Assembly (NCBI GenBank): GCA_963693365.1
Contig: CAVNZM010000012.1
Coordinates: forward strand, 8,928,001 to 8,992,000
Source: Amoebidium appalachense
Lineage: Eukaryota; Ichthyosporea
Reading direction: 5' to 3'
Length of the DNA: 64,000 nt
Made by a program: the position numbers and the translations under genes. The notes under the pieces are model-generated. The model had not been told where the DNA came from and made no database searches. It worked only from the letters and a program-made list of their open reading frames with translations. This document shows, one piece after another, positions 1-61,860 of this stretch (position 1 is its first letter; each line of letters starts with the position of its first letter).

Positions 1-574
1 CGGCCCACTGCGTTTTCCAGCACAGCCAATCAAATGCAGCTAGTGACTTATGTACACTGTATGCTCTTTCAAACGATTGGCTATTTGATATCATGATTGC
101 ACAGATCTATCTATCGGGTACCCCGGGCTAAAAACTTTGTGTCTTGCATGAGACCACGTTACCACGCGGGCGACCATCATATGCATATCATAAACTCCAT
201 CATATATACGTACGTTTTACGAGAGGGAGCCCTACGTATTGTGATATTCGTAATTTCCAGTTGTTGAATATTGTGAACATAGGTAATTTGGTGTCTTTAA
301 AATATATATAAACTTTGAGGCAGTTGTAATGGCCTATATTTTCGTTGAGGAAACTTGCACGATATGATACGCATGCTGTGTCACAGCACGCGCGCTGTTG
401 TGCCAGGCACATGTCCAAGCTCCAATCATGGCAAGGCTATGTTAAAAATGATTTTCCTATATGTACACAACACCATAATAATATTCAGATATAGGCTCGA
501 CCTTTAATTATCTCATTAATAGCTAACTTGTATGCTATGATTGATAAGTCGACCATGAGCCACTTTAGTGGCAC

Positions 575-600
<26 letters not shown>
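1..600. other. Non-coding left edge, no gene seen
   Basis: This is AT-rich unique sequence with only short open frames. None has a recognisable domain, signal peptide or splice-supported continuation. It runs into the CA/CACG repeat block that starts near 575. Confidence 0.5.
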
Positions 601-1055
<455 letters not shown>

Positions 1056-1056
<1 letters not shown>

Positions 1057-1770
1057 GCTTGGGTTGGGACCGGGCTACGAATACATTATGTACTTAGAAT
1101 ATTCTGAATAGAGCAACAAGAGTTATCAATGAAGTCTCCACGACTAATTTAAATTTGTATAAATATTGTACTGCAGTGAATTTCGAAGAATGGAGCCTGA
1201 ATAATATTGACACGCCCGCAATACGGCCCATCAGCCCATCGTGCTCCACGAGTTACACAAAGAATGTCGCTCGTGCGAAACTTTGTGACGCGTCTCGAGG
1301 ACCACTGGGCGCCGGCGGGGGCTAGCCCAGGTGCAGCACGTGCAGCCGAGCACAGTGCAAATTGTCCCTTAGTATACGTAGACAGAGGATCAATATATCC
1401 AATACTATTTGACTCTTTGGGCGATTATATGCTTTTAAGCCTATTACTTTTACGCATGCAATCGATGTTGCAAACACTGTTGGAGAAATAAGAAGAAAAG
1501 CCCTACATAGGGAGACACGAGCCAGGCACGCCCTCATATGGGGCACGTTCTATTCGACCGACCAATAGGAATAGGCCGCCACAGGGATTCGACACAGGGT
1601 TTCCTTGATTGCACAACATGGTTTGAGGCCAAACTCTCATATCATACCGGCACTAATTTTTTGGTTTATGAACTGCTCAAATGTCTTTCATTTTTCTTTT
1701 ATTGAACTTTTTTTAACTGTTGCTGAAAACAAAGATCAGATGCATAGTTTTATGGCCTTGGCTGAATTAT
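1056..1770. other. Intergenic DNA with a possible decayed coding relic
   Basis: Plus-strand frames that are open for about 70 and 45 codons occur near 1101-1325 and 1440-1566. The first starts with LNRATRVIN, loosely like the C-terminal part of LINE reverse transcriptases. In-frame stops interrupt both, so at most this is a remnant. No gene is assigned. Confidence 0.25.
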
Positions 1771-1920
1771 GATTGGTTGATCACAAAGCGCATTTGTATT
1801 CGCTGATCTACATTTTTCCATCTGCTCTCCGGCTTTCCTATTGGGTTTCAAATGTCGCTCCCCCGCTCCCCACTTTCTAACCAATCATATTCCGCTGGCT
1901 GAAAAGCCACTGCTATATAA
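1771..1920 (+). promoter_or_regulatory. CCAAT/TATA promoter of the AAAP transporter gene
   Basis: A TATATAA box lies at 1914-1920 and a CCAAT box at 1881-1885. Inverted CCAAT motifs (ATTGG) sit at 1772-1776 and 1840-1844. TATA is about 120 bases before the chosen ATG at 2042, which implies a transcription start near 1945-1950. The CCAAT-then-TATA order recurs upstream of the SLC43-like gene. Confidence 0.7.
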
Positions 1921-2041
1921 ATTCGCAGTGAAGCGACATGCACCTCAGATGCGGACTGCACTTACCAACACGAGTCGGTACAGCCTGGCACCTCTACGCA
2001 GAAGTCCCACAACACTCTACCTATATCAACACACCACAAAA

Positions 2042-3466
2042 ATGGCTTCTGTTGACTACGACTCCAAGATCAAGGTGGCCACTGTGGCTGACCCCTCTGG
2101 CGATTGCGTCTCCATCGGAAGCAACGGCGAAAACGAGCAGACGGAAGGGAGCGCCCGCAACTCTTCTGTGTTTGGCGGCATGGCAAACCTCACAAACACA
2201 ATCATCGGCACCGGTGTTCTTGCTCTCCCCTTTGCCTTCGCCCAGTGCGGGTGGCTGGTTGCCATTTTGCTTATGGCCTTTTCTCTGTGTGCGGCTTTCC
2301 TTACTGTCCATCTATACAGCAAGTGTTGCCATCGAGTGGGTGGTGACAACACGTCGTATGGCGGTGTGTTCAAGGAAGCATTCCCACGGCTCGGCTGGGT
2401 GGGCGACTTTGCAGTGATCTTCACGTGCATTGGCGCTTGCATCTCTTATCTGATGGTGGTGGGCGACCTCATGCCGCAGTTTGTCGAGCAGGTGGCTGGC
2501 CATGGGTCTGGTGTCTCTGCAGATAGTTTCCTTTACAACCGTTTGTTCTGGATCGGCATCGTGTTTGCTGTTGTGGGTGCCCCCCTTGCCTGCATGCCCA
2601 ACATCGACAAACTGAAGTTCACCAGCACACTGGCTATTGTTGCCGTGCTCTACGTCATGGTGGTTGTGCTTCTTTTCTTCATTGCCCCCTCCTCCTCCTT
2701 CGACGCCTGCAACGGGCAGGATGCTGCCACCTGCCGCGGTGCCGTTGAAATGGTCCATGCAGACGGACTGGGTGTTTTGCGCGCCCTCCCCATGTACATC
2801 TTCGCATTTGCCTGCCAGGTCAACGTCCCTGCCATCTACAACGTCATCAAGAAGCCCAGCGTCAAGTCCATGGATATCGTTGGTGCCGGGTCTCTCGGTC
2901 TCGTGGGCGTGGTGTACATGTTCTTTGGTCTGTGCGGAGTACTTACCTTCGGCACCAAAGTCAGCTCCAACATTCTCACCGACTACCCCATCACCCCCGT
3001 CGTGTCTGCAGCTCGCCTGATGCTCGCGTTTGTGGTCTCTGTGTCCTACCCCGTTCTCTTCCATCCCACACGTGACGCCTTTGTCAACCTTGTCCACCAG
3101 GCCTTCCACGTTGCAGGCAAGGGCGATGTTGTTGCTGCCCCTCGCGCAAACAGTACACGTGCTGTGTTCTGGGTGTGCACCGTGGGTCTTCTTGCTGTCA
3201 CAGTGTCTGTGGCCATGACAGTAAGAGACCTCGGCCTGGTGTTTGGTATTGTCGGCGCTACCTCTTGCACCATGTCGGCATTCATCATCCCTGCAGCGGC
3301 GTACCTGAAGATGTTTGTGTACAATGACGCACAGGCAGACGCCGAGAAGGGATGGGCGCCCCCATCTGAGAGCAAGTGGGCAGGTGTGAAGAAGGTCGGT
3401 GCGTGGTTCCTGGCTGTGTTTGGTGTCATCTTTATGCCTGTGGCGGTCACGGTTATGTTTATCTGA
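2042..3466 (+). CDS. AAAP/SLC38-type amino-acid transporter
   Basis: Product is 474 residues in one exon. It is predicted to move amino acids across the plasma or vacuolar membrane coupled to an ion gradient. After a hydrophilic N-terminus of about 55 residues comes the family signature NLTNTIIGTGVLALPFAFAQ in TM1 (about residues 45-64). About ten more hydrophobic segments follow, giving the usual 11-TM AAAP topology. The frame is open upstream to an ATG at 1841, but the promoter's TATA box is at 1914. The first ATG after it in frame is 2042, in a favourable context (AAAAATGGC), so that start is used. The family is clear; the substrate cannot be told from sequence. The gene has no introns, unlike most of its neighbours. 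Length is normal for the family. Confidence 0.88.
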   Translation: MASVDYDSKIKVATVADPSGDCVSIGSNGENEQTEGSARNSSVFGGMANLTNTIIGTGVLALPFAFAQCGWLVAILLMAFSLCAAFLTVHLYSKCCHRVGGDNTSYGGVFKEAFPRLGWVGDFAVIFTCIGACISYLMVVGDLMPQFVEQVAGHGSGVSADSFLYNRLFWIGIVFAVVGAPLACMPNIDKLKFTSTLAIVAVLYVMVVVLLFFIAPSSSFDACNGQDAATCRGAVEMVHADGLGVLRALPMYIFAFACQVNVPAIYNVIKKPSVKSMDIVGAGSLGLVGVVYMFFGLCGVLTFGTKVSSNILTDYPITPVVSAARLMLAFVVSVSYPVLFHPTRDAFVNLVHQAFHVAGKGDVVAAPRANSTRAVFWVCTVGLLAVTVSVAMTVRDLGLVFGIVGATSCTMSAFIIPAAAYLKMFVYNDAQADAEKGWAPPSESKWAGVKKVGAWFLAVFGVIFMPVAVTVMFI

Positions 3467-3993
3467 TCTGCCTTAATAAGATATGCATAAGATATGATTG
3501 TCTTGCCGAGGCGATATTATAGTTAAACACTAGCTAGGCCCCACGAATGCATGGTGGGCCAAATTCTAAATTAGGGCCATTGGTGCGATCATTAGGAATA
3601 TGAATCATTTTATTATTGGTGGTGAGAATGATTTTTAAGTTCTTTAAAGATTTTAAAACGCGGTCTGTTGCTAAATTTTAATTTAACCAAATACGGGCAT
3701 ACATGTCCCAACGAGGGCGCTGTGCGCTCATAACCGTATACGAAACATAGTTTAAGGGTAGTGCGCTCACCACTTTAATAAAATTGTGTTTCATCAAACT
3801 TTTAAATCACAGCCAACCACCCCTTTCTCTAGATCAAACAGTCATATACATTCAGTGTCTCGGATGGTGGGTTAAAACGAACGGGTGATGGTTGTTTTAA
3901 AAATAAAATTTTATATGAGTCATATGTAAAAACGTGGCTACGAGTGCTTGTGTTTGTGTGTTTAAATGGGGGTGGGTGGGTGGTGGTGGTGGT

Positions 3994-4033
<40 letters not shown>

Positions 4034-4441
4034 TTTGTTTTCTATTCAGTACATAAGTCTCCTCCTTTAGAGTCTGAACCCCCCCCCCCCCCCCCCAAAA
4101 ACCCCAACTCTTTATCCCTGCTTTGCAGCGTCCTACACCCCCTCCCTGAAACTCTTCGTGGCCAACCACACACTCAAACTCCATAAAGTATATCCGTCTA
4201 TCTCTTTCTTCGCTTTTCTAATGCATGGACTGTTGTGACTGCCCGTGCACGTGGAATGATGCACACGCGCATACAAACTCACTCACTCAATCACATGCAC
4301 ACACACGTAACCACACATACACAACAAAAAGGACAGACAGCGATATGGTGGTGGTGGTGGGCATGGAGGAGGTGGAGGTGGTGGTGGTGGGTGGGTGGGT
4401 GGGTGGGTGGGTGGGTGGGGGGGGGGGGGGGGGGGAGGGGG

Positions 4442-4477
<36 letters not shown>

Positions 4478-5104
4478 GGGGAGCGGGGGGGCGGAGGGGG
4501 GGGGGGGAGGGAGAAGGAGGTGAGAGGAAGGGGGGGGGGGGGGTAGATTCGGATTGGCCGAGTCGTTTGAAGTGGAAAAATCACAAAGACCAACCTTAAG
4601 GAGTGGTGTATGATTTTAATCCAATCAAGTGTACTCATTCATATGCTTTCCAGAGTGCAGGCGATTATGTACAAATGGCTCTCAGTGGTCGTGTACCACA
4701 CCCAGCAAGTCATAATATATACATTATATGTACAGAAAAATGGTATAGCCCGCTCAAAAACAGGAACATATACCATACTATACACAATCCGAGGCATCTC
4801 CGCATCCAGTACGAAGTTTACATGGCTCGCCCAGTTAAAACACCCAGTTTGTGCAACACCGGCACCACTCACACATACCCAAAATTACCGTTTGCTCGTA
4901 TGAAAAATTAGCTGATTTGTAAAGGGAACAAGAGGTGATTTTTATCAATCATAAACGTCTACTTTACAACAACAATCCATCACGCCATCTACCCCGCCTG
5001 AGCACCAGAATGCCATTTGTCTGCTGTGTGCATTCAACCCCCCGGAATTGTACAAGTGTCTTGCACCGGATCCCCCAGCCTCAGAGACCTGTGGGGAGAT
5101 ATCG
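3467..5104. repeat. Convergent intergenic spacer with G-rich tracts
   Basis: This lies between the 3' ends of the AAAP gene (+) and the Spherulin-4 gene (-). AATAAA occurs near 3776. A poly-G tract is at about 3991-4030, a poly-C tract at 4079-4096, and GGT/GGGT-rich poly-purine DNA at about 4345-4545. 3500-3960 and 4550-5100 are unique and AT-rich. No gene was found. Confidence 0.7.
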
Positions 5105-15580
<10,476 letters not shown>

Positions 15581-15696
15581 TATTACAGACGCCTAAGGCC
15601 TAACTGAACGTGTGTGGGGCGCAGGCCAAGGTCTTACTGTGTGCATTTGTAACGTTGATGCTATGTTGTTGATTGATGTAGTTCGTGGTCGCTGTG

Positions 15697-15701
15697 ATTG
15701 G
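15697..15701 (-). promoter_or_regulatory. CCAAT box upstream of the Spherulin-4 gene
   Basis: GACCAATCAC on the minus strand lies about 120 bases before the ATG at 15580. No convincing TATA box was seen between them. Confidence 0.4.
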
Positions 15702-15719
15702 TCGAATAAACTTTCTATT

Positions 15720-18560
<2,841 letters not shown>

Positions 18561-18582
18561 TTATTGACCCACCTCCCCTACG

Positions 18583-18621
<39 letters not shown>

Positions 18622-18645
18622 CTCCCTCCCTTCCACGTATTCCCC

Positions 18646-23642
<4,997 letters not shown>

Positions 23643-24242
23643 GATGTTTAGTTGCTCTTGAAGTATTATGGAGTATACAGTTTATTCTTTTTTGTTTTTG
23701 TTATGCATGCACTATGTAATAATAATTCACATCACTATGTAGCTGTGCTCCTGCAGCTGTAACGCAAACGCAGACTTAAGGCTGACACGTACTGACGGTG
23801 TCACGCACCATCTCGCCTCGTCGACGGCAGCTTTTTCTTCCTTCTTCGCAGCCCGCAGCCGTTTTTCTTCGCTGCCTTCCTTCTTCGACTTCGCGTACAC
23901 AGATAAGCATTGTCACTACTAGCGAGACATTTCTGCTGAGGTAGGAAGGAAAATGAGGCACCACCACAGTATGTGGTAGGACTTAAGGGGCGGTTACGAA
24001 ACGCATTCAAACCAAATACCATTTCGTATGCCTTTTTGCAAAGATTTACACGAATTTAAGATTTATATCTTCAAGCAATAACCTTTTAAAACGATATTTT
24101 GCGCTATATGTCTATGCTTTTATGTTTTGTGAAGTTCATATTTGTCACCAAGGCATTGCTTTCACAGAGGTGTTTTCCCAGTGTTATCTTTTTCTGCTCC
24201 TCCCAACATCAGCCTGTGCTTTCCTCCCTCTTTACATCAAAA

Positions 24243-29410
<5,168 letters not shown>

Positions 29411-30165
29411 CCAATCAGGATGCCAATTCAAAATTTTAGTGCTTATCATTTTTTGGTTGTAAAGGTGGATTCTGGATCTCGGTGTGTGTCGGAGCCGGGA
29501 ATGCTTTGTCCCTGTGATGTTTTTGAGTTTTTTCTTTGCCCCTCCTTACTTCCTTATTGGTGAGCAATCCTTTCCAATGTGTCGTGCTTTTTTTTTTTTT
29601 TTGGCTTGTTCTCCCTTTGTTTTTCTTAAGTTTTATTTGGTAGGGTAGTGATTTGGAGGCGTTTCAGCAATACTCCTGATATAGTGTTTGTGAAGACACA
29701 AACAACTAGTATTACACGGTCACCTGGGCATTTGCTAGTTTCAAGAACAGCATAGGTGTTGCATTCACACCCACGTACACAATTGCATGCACACTAACAT
29801 GGCCACACACACACACACTGTTTCAAACGAATATTCACATATGCATACTAACTGACCAGATATTATGTCTGCATTTTTTATTTGTGATTTATCATAAGAT
29901 ATGCCAGCTTGATCTATGAATCGACTATGAATTTGTCATTGTGGGTCGAGATGAGATGCAATGGGTTTCTGCAAGGATAATCGTGCACACATGTGCACAC
30001 TGAATCGCAGAATCTGCCACTGGTTGGCAGTCCCGTACAATGTTTTGCAAACACTCGACGGGTTTGATGCAGGAATCACAGCAGATTTCGACCCCCCCCC
30101 CCCCCCCCCCCCCCCCCCCGGCCACGGCCGCCGCCGCCGCTGCAGTACACGTACGTATACACACA

Positions 30166-30198
<33 letters not shown>

Positions 30199-30654
30199 TA
30201 TGCAAGATCGAGTGCTGATCATGCCCAATTGCCATGGGACCATTTATCAAAACAGCCAGTCACAGCCCATGGGGCCACACCATTGCAGGCCTAGGGTGCC
30301 CATATATATACGTACTGGCTAACACGTGTGTCACAGACACTACATCCCCGCTAATGTTGCACAGCACTGGACATTACGATCCCCCCTGTGCATTGCGCAC
30401 GAGTGAATATACCAAGGAAAGTCGGCAATAAGAAAAAGATAAAATAAAAAAAACCATTCCACTGAGTCCAGAGCTACCAAGTAAGGTATCATGACTAGTT
30501 TCTGAAGCCCACGTTTCAACTTACATACCCTTTGTGCTCTGATATAAATTTGCAGCTTTCGCATATGCCCACTCAATGCCACATACAATACGCAACATAT
30601 CTGCATCTGATACACCTCACATCTATATACATGCATGCGCACACACATTCACAA
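29411..30654. other. Convergent spacer between PFDN5 and the CLC gene
   Basis: This is mostly unique sequence. T15 lies near 29588, poly-C at about 30090-30119, a GCCGCC stretch and poly-G at 30168-30196. Short frames on both strands have no splice or family support. No gene was found. Confidence 0.6.
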
Positions 30655-49482
<18,828 letters not shown>

Positions 49483-50035
49483 CCCCCGTGTGGAGCTGCA
49501 AAACACGTGTGAGCAAGTGCGACACGTGTTTGTGTGTGTATGCTTGGAAATAATAAAAGGTATGCGTGTGCTTCTTGTGTGTGTGTGTGTGTGTAACCGA
49601 GTATTCCTGTGCCGGCATGCGCTGTGCCTGTGTCTCCCATGTATGCAAAGTCAAAGGCGTAGACGTGTTCTTGCCTGTGTGAGTGTGTGCGCCTTTGGGT
49701 ATGTATGTGCAAAGGCCACAATCTTGGGTTTGTGTCTAGGTGTCCGTGGTGTGTGTGTGTCGGTAATCTCCTAAGCGTGCTTGAACATGTCTTGGTGATC
49801 GCGCAAGAGTGTATGGCTGTATTTTTCACCTGAGTGCACGTGTGTGCAGGGCAGTACCCCAAGAGCAGACGGGGGGAGGGATTGGGGGAAAGGTTGGGGG
49901 AAGGGGGGGGGGGGGGGGAAGGGGAGGGGGGGAGGGGGGGGGCGTGGACTGGATGGCAAGTGCATGAGTTCAGCAACGGGTGACATAACAACTCGGGCAA
50001 AGAAGGCGAACCACCGCAGCCGTAGACGTTTATTC

Positions 50036-50050
50036 CTCCCTATTTATAGG
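50036..50050 (-). promoter_or_regulatory. Probable TATA box of the CLC gene
   Basis: The minus strand reads CCTATAAATAGGG. A start about 30 bases downstream would be near 50010. The first coding exon supported by phase is at 49482, so a 5' exon spliced over 49.5-50.0 kb is implied. An ATG at 49986 begins an open frame, but no donor was found that joins it in phase. Confidence 0.5.
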
Positions 50051-50059
50051 CTTTGTGTG

Positions 50060-50842
50060 TGTTTCTATAAGCTCTAGGCAAATTGACATGATCTTTTGGT
50101 GCGCGTATGACGTGGCATGTGTGTAATTTCTAAGACGTGGACTCATCAAAGTGCAGGTACTTTCGTGTAGATCTCCGGTAGCTAGTGCTTGTCATGTTCT
50201 TGGAGGCACTCACTCTGAACGGCCCGTGATGGCCGCCATGGTGTAGTGCTACACGCCCACCGCGTCCGCCTCCCTCTTTCCCCGTCGGTGCATGTCATTA
50301 ACCTATGTATCCCTAACAAACCCTAATGCCCTAAACAGTTCATGTTATCAAGGTTTTGTGCCTCTCCGCCTGTCTGTGGTGCACGTCAAACACAAAACTT
50401 TACCATGATCGCTTGTGGGTGGCTCATCGTTTTAAGCGCAAACATACAAAAAAGACATGAAATTCTTGCGTAACTCCTTTCAATTGGTGGATGCATTTTA
50501 TTGCTACCCATATATGGTTATTGCGCTTGGAAACAGGGGAAATCGGTGTAAGCACATTACTTATGTTTACGTGACTTAGGCTATCTTGGACAGCCTAAAC
50601 TCAAACGCTCACCGGCTGGCAGGCTTGCAAGCATTCAGTCATTTCAGTATTTTTCTATCGAAACATTTTCCGAATCAGCCCCATCAACAGCCCCATCGTT
50701 TTCCACACAACATTGCTGTTTCTTTTTCCGTTACATAACCACGTACCGACGTTGAGCCTCTTATCACAAATGGACTAAACACCTCTCCTCCTCCCCTAGC
50801 TGTGTCTAGGGGTGCTCTCCATTCAACAAGCACAGGGACATA
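50060..50842. other. Divergent spacer between the CLC and F-box genes
   Basis: This is unique sequence, unusually free of microsatellites. There are CCCTAA-like triplets near 50308-50336 and ATTGG near 50495. No gene was found; it presumably holds the promoter of the F-box gene. Confidence 0.5.
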
Positions 50843-52237
50843 ATGGACACATTACCCCCCGAGCTTCTAGAGCCCATATTTAGCCACCTTCCCCGCTACA
50901 AAGACAGAGCCGCATGTAGCCTTGTTTGCCGCCGGTGGGTGCGCCCTGCGCGCGAGACTCCGGGCATAGTGGGACTTCTATGGGTGGGGCGTGGACCTAC
51001 AAACACACACACGGGACTGCAATACTGGGACAATGTGCAAAACGGCGCCACAGAACATCCGCTGGATTGGGTGCGTGTGCTGCACGGTCTGTCACTATGG
51101 CGTCGGGCCGTTTCTTCTCTTGGCATAGTGGTGGGCTATCTCCCATCCTCTGTGCGCATGCGTGACGCCTACCTTCAACGTGCACTATCTGTTGCCTCTC
51201 TACAGCGTCTGCATGTGGTGGGGTCTGGACCGTGGGCCGTGCAGGCAGTTTTGCTTGGCAGGGCCACGATTACAGATTTAACCCTCGATGGACGCCTACC
51301 CGAATACGACTTTAGTGAGTGTGCGCAGCTACGGCGCCTCGATTTAACACGGTGCGAAAGCCCTGCCGACCTGTCGTTTTTGGCTAACACCCCGGCACTC
51401 ACGTGCCTGTGCTTCTCACGGCGTAGCTTCACCAACAACCTTTTCGAACTGGGCGTGCTTTCACAGCTTCGGTTTCTTTCCTTGGCCTACTGCACCGTGC
51501 CCAACCTCTCCTTTGTTTCATCCCTACCGAACCTCACCCACCTAGACCTAACGGGTGTGCGTCATCTCACCGACCTTAGCCCTTTAGAGCTATGCGAGCA
51601 CCTTGTTGAGTTGGATTTGACGGCCACCACAGCCAGTCTGCAACCCCTCAAGGCCCTACGTAGCCTCAGAGTACTGCGCCTGGGCCGCACTTCAGAGCTA
51701 CAGCTGGGCGGACTGCCCGGCCTCCAGCAGCTGACGTCACTCTCCTTGGACGGCTGCACTGACCTGAGAGACATAGCCTTTGTGACGTCACGTCAGGTGC
51801 ACCGGCTGGTAAGGCTGGACCTTGCAAGCTGCTTGGCGCTGCGCACTCTTGCCGGGCTGAGGGGGTGTGTGTCCACACTGAGTGTGTTGTGGGCACCAAA
51901 CTGCCTGGGGCTCACAGACCTGACCCCACTCTCTGCCTGTGTGCACCTGCACGTGCTGAACCTGGACGGCAGCCGTGTGGCTGACCTCAGCCCCCTCTCC
52001 CACTGTGTCTCCTTGGTTAGGGTTAGTCTCAAGCGATGCAAGGCAATCACTACAATTGCCCCCTTGGCGAAATGTGTGCATCTAGCGCGAGTTTCTCTCG
52101 ACAGTACAAATATAGTGGATCTGTGTCCTCTTGCGGGTTGTGTGGGCTTAGAGAGGCTGACGCTTAGGCGGTGCCCAGCAAACATGCAGGTCATGTCTTT
52201 GGCCCACCTGCCTAGGTTGAACGTAGTGTGCACATAG
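50843..52237 (+). CDS. F-box/leucine-rich-repeat protein
   Basis: Product is 464 residues in one exon. The N-terminal F-box (residues about 3-38: LPPELLEPIFSHLPRYKDRA, then CSLVCRRW) should bind Skp1. The rest, from about residue 130, is at least twelve LRRs of roughly 22-23 residues, with a repeated theme such as LTDLSPLS.C..L..L.L. This is a regular, BspA/internalin-like rather than cysteine-containing FBXL spacing. It would be a substrate adaptor of an SCF ubiquitin ligase; its target is unknown. The start is the first ATG of the frame, with an F-box beginning at residue 3 as usual. GC content is higher than its flanks. There are no introns, unlike the CLC gene beside it. AATAAA lies near 52488. 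Confidence 0.88.
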   Translation: MDTLPPELLEPIFSHLPRYKDRAACSLVCRRWVRPARETPGIVGLLWVGRGPTNTHTGLQYWDNVQNGATEHPLDWVRVLHGLSLWRRAVSSLGIVVGYLPSSVRMRDAYLQRALSVASLQRLHVVGSGPWAVQAVLLGRATITDLTLDGRLPEYDFSECAQLRRLDLTRCESPADLSFLANTPALTCLCFSRRSFTNNLFELGVLSQLRFLSLAYCTVPNLSFVSSLPNLTHLDLTGVRHLTDLSPLELCEHLVELDLTATTASLQPLKALRSLRVLRLGRTSELQLGGLPGLQQLTSLSLDGCTDLRDIAFVTSRQVHRLVRLDLASCLALRTLAGLRGCVSTLSVLWAPNCLGLTDLTPLSACVHLHVLNLDGSRVADLSPLSHCVSLVRVSLKRCKAITTIAPLAKCVHLARVSLDSTNIVDLCPLAGCVGLERLTLRRCPANMQVMSLAHLPRLNVVCT

Positions 52238-58271
<6,034 letters not shown>

Positions 58272-58404
58272 TGTGAGCGCGCCGGGTCCTACCCACGTAC
58301 TTTTATTATTCCTGATGCGTTGTTTTTTGTGACGTCAAAAGTTTGTGCGACTGACTGTGTCGCAACCGTTGAAAATAATCGTGAGCTGGTCACAGGTGCG
58401 AAGC

Positions 58405-58530
58405 TTTTTATACCTGCGACCTCTTGAATCATGGTGATTGGTTGGACAGTATCCACCAATCGGAACGTAGCGTATCATTCAGGTATCTACCCAATCAGAA
58501 ACGAGGTAAAAATACAACAATTGATGATTG
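58405..58530 (-). promoter_or_regulatory. CCAAT/TATA promoter of the SLC43-like gene
   Basis: The minus strand has TATAAAAA at 58412-58405, about 135 bases before the ATG. CCAAT motifs in either orientation lie near 58438, 58455, 58490 and 58528. The arrangement resembles that upstream of the AAAP gene. Confidence 0.7.
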
Positions 58531-58539
58531 GCCAAAAAT

Positions 58540-59840
58540 GTGACAACAGATCGTGAATCTAAGAACTAAAATCCCTTGGTATGGGGGGTCATGCTTTTAG
58601 CATCTAGATGAAAAACAGTCAGTTGGGTTATCAACATAAATTGGCTAGATTTATGCCAGCTAAGCCCGCGTTATAATTTATATTATTTACTATTGTTTAC
58701 TTATTTACTGTATAATAGAAGTTATAGTTCATCGACACAGGATGCCTTTATGCAAGCTGATTTGCTGTATTTCGCCTGCATATTATGTATCCCCCTTCAT
58801 TGGAATTTCCGATGAGGCTGGCGTGATATGTTCAAATCAATCGGAAGGCTCCACCTCTAACGTTTTCTAGATCACCAATCAGAAAACTCGACCTGCTTTT
58901 CATGCATTCCATGATTATCACCTCCGACTGTCCGACAGTCCGAAGAGTCCGGGCCACACGTGTGCGAACTGCGGGCCAGTCTGCGGCGTGCGTGCCATAC
59001 TGACGCGTGCCACCCGCCGGGCAAAAACAAGAGAGTGAGAGAGCAGAATAAAAGAAATAAATTAATGGACATTAAAAATCATCACATTTTATGCTAAATG
59101 ACCACATAAACCTATCGGGGGAGCTGCGCGTCAGCCCGGCTATGCATGAGCATGCAGAAGCTTGTATAGATCTATGTAGATCACGGTATTCCTCCTAATT
59201 ATAACGTGGTGGCCTTCGAAAGCGCACACACCGTGACACAGACAAGCCGCCTTCACTGTACTATTCATTTCTTGCTCTGTAGGGGCATCTGGAATGCATA
59301 AATAGGCTTGAATGTTCTCATTGAGTCAACACAACAGTGACAACAAAGCGCACTGAGCCACAAGAGATGCATGTACCATACATACGTTTTGTAGTGCAGC
59401 TGCATTTGCGCATGCACGAGTGGTACCGGTACGTGGGCAGCAAATTGTCTTACATGGCACAGAGCTTCAAGTGAATCTCACATTTTCTAGTTGAGAGAAC
59501 CATTACAGTTGCGCCTACAACACCATGTCGATGGATTCGTACTAGCTAGGCTAGCTATCATACGTTTGGCGTGCATCATCATGCACTTTCCGTTCCCCAA
59601 CATGCACAGGGACACCAAGGCTGATGGTTGCAAATGCAAGGGGGTAGTACATGACTATTGTGAGCAGCTGCTGATTCTGACGTTATGACGCTATGTCCTG
59701 TTCGCCCGTCCTCCAGACCCCAGAAAATACGGGACAATGGCAATCACATTGAGTCAGACATGATCGCGCACGACTCTATTAAGCCTTGAGGAGCTTCGGC
59801 TAGGAAGCTCCAAAGGCACTTAGGGAAGGTCCTACCACTA
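58540..59840. other. Unique intergenic DNA, no gene seen
   Basis: AT-rich and free of long simple repeats. ACCAATCAG occurs near 58874. Open frames are below 75 codons and lack recognisable features. Confidence 0.5.
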
Positions 59841-59851
59841 TTAACACACAC

Positions 59852-60975
<1,124 letters not shown>

Positions 60976-61498
60976 TTGGAGATCAAGTGTTTTTCTTTTT
61001 TGGCTTTCCTTTTTATTGTATGTTTCCTTGTTTTTAGTTTTTTTTTTTTTTTTTTTTTGGTGGTTAGGGGAAGAGGGGGCGGAAGGGGGGGAGGGAGGGG
61101 AAGGGAGAGGGGGGGGGGAGGGGGTAGGGGGGGGGGGGGAAGGGGCGATGGGAGAGGGGTTGTTTTTTTTTTCAATTTGAAAGCTTGTCTATTCCATGTT
61201 CAACACTAACCCATAAACTTGCAGGTGCACAACCTACCACATAGTTTTAGCGAAAGACTGTGCCCATTTTCCCCGTTAAAAAAAGTAATGAACACACTTG
61301 TAAAGGTGTTACAAATAGCATCATCTCTCCTCCCTCCCCCCCCTCCCCCCCCCCCCCCCCCCCCCCCCCCCCGCCCCCCCGCCATGCCCCTGTATCCCGT
61401 CTCTACGATGTTCTGCAATGTCAACACACAGTCACAGACTATGGCACGAACGTGCCGTCACGGTTATAGCCACAAACACACACACACACACGCACACA

Positions 61499-61546
<48 letters not shown>

Positions 61547-61552
61547 CACCGT

Positions 61553-61616
<64 letters not shown>

Positions 61617-61753
61617 CACACGCACCCACACTGTACTGTACCAAAGATATTATAATAGGTCCTGCCCAGCTCTGTGTGCATAAATCTAGACTGCTGGGGC
61701 TCGGGGGGGAGATCTCCGGGGGCAGAGGGGTGGACCTCCCGGGAGGAGTACGT

Positions 61754-61784
<31 letters not shown>

Positions 61785-61860
61785 GGGGGGGGGCACGTGC
61801 TCGTTTTCAAAGATTTTTTTTCTGTCAGAAAGCATTCATTTTGACCACCAATACGTTCAC
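60976..61860. repeat. T/G tracts, poly-C, (GCAC)n and (CA)n
   Basis: T17 leads to G-rich DNA at 61038-61150, poly-C at 61337-61380, (GCAC)n/(CA)n at 61470-61625, and poly-G at 61767-61793. Small minus-strand open pieces near 61633-61681 and 61380-61420 have AG/GT borders, but no gene could be built. Confidence 0.8.

Noticed and set aside
1841-2041. 67-residue N-terminal extension of the AAAP transporter
   Set aside because: The upstream ATG lies before the TATA box at 1914-1920, so a transcript starting about 30 bases after TATA would not include it. AAAP proteins do not need this extension.
2312-3109. 265-codon minus-strand frame opposite the AAAP gene
   Set aside because: It is an antisense shadow of a well-supported transporter gene, rich in His/Gly/Asp with no domain.
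49771-49986. ATG at 49986 as the CLC start codon
   Set aside because: The TATA box at about 50045 makes it attractive, but no donor in this frame joins the exon at 49495 in phase without a stop. The Met at 49482 was used and the 5' end left uncertain.
50300-50340. CCCTAA-like triplets suggesting an interstitial telomere
   Set aside because: Only three imperfect copies with irregular spacing. This is not a telomere array.
61380-61690. Small minus-strand exon-like pieces ([16 protein letters not shown] and a 35-base neighbour)
   Set aside because: Splice borders are plausible, but no upstream or downstream partners were found and the joined peptide matches no family I know.
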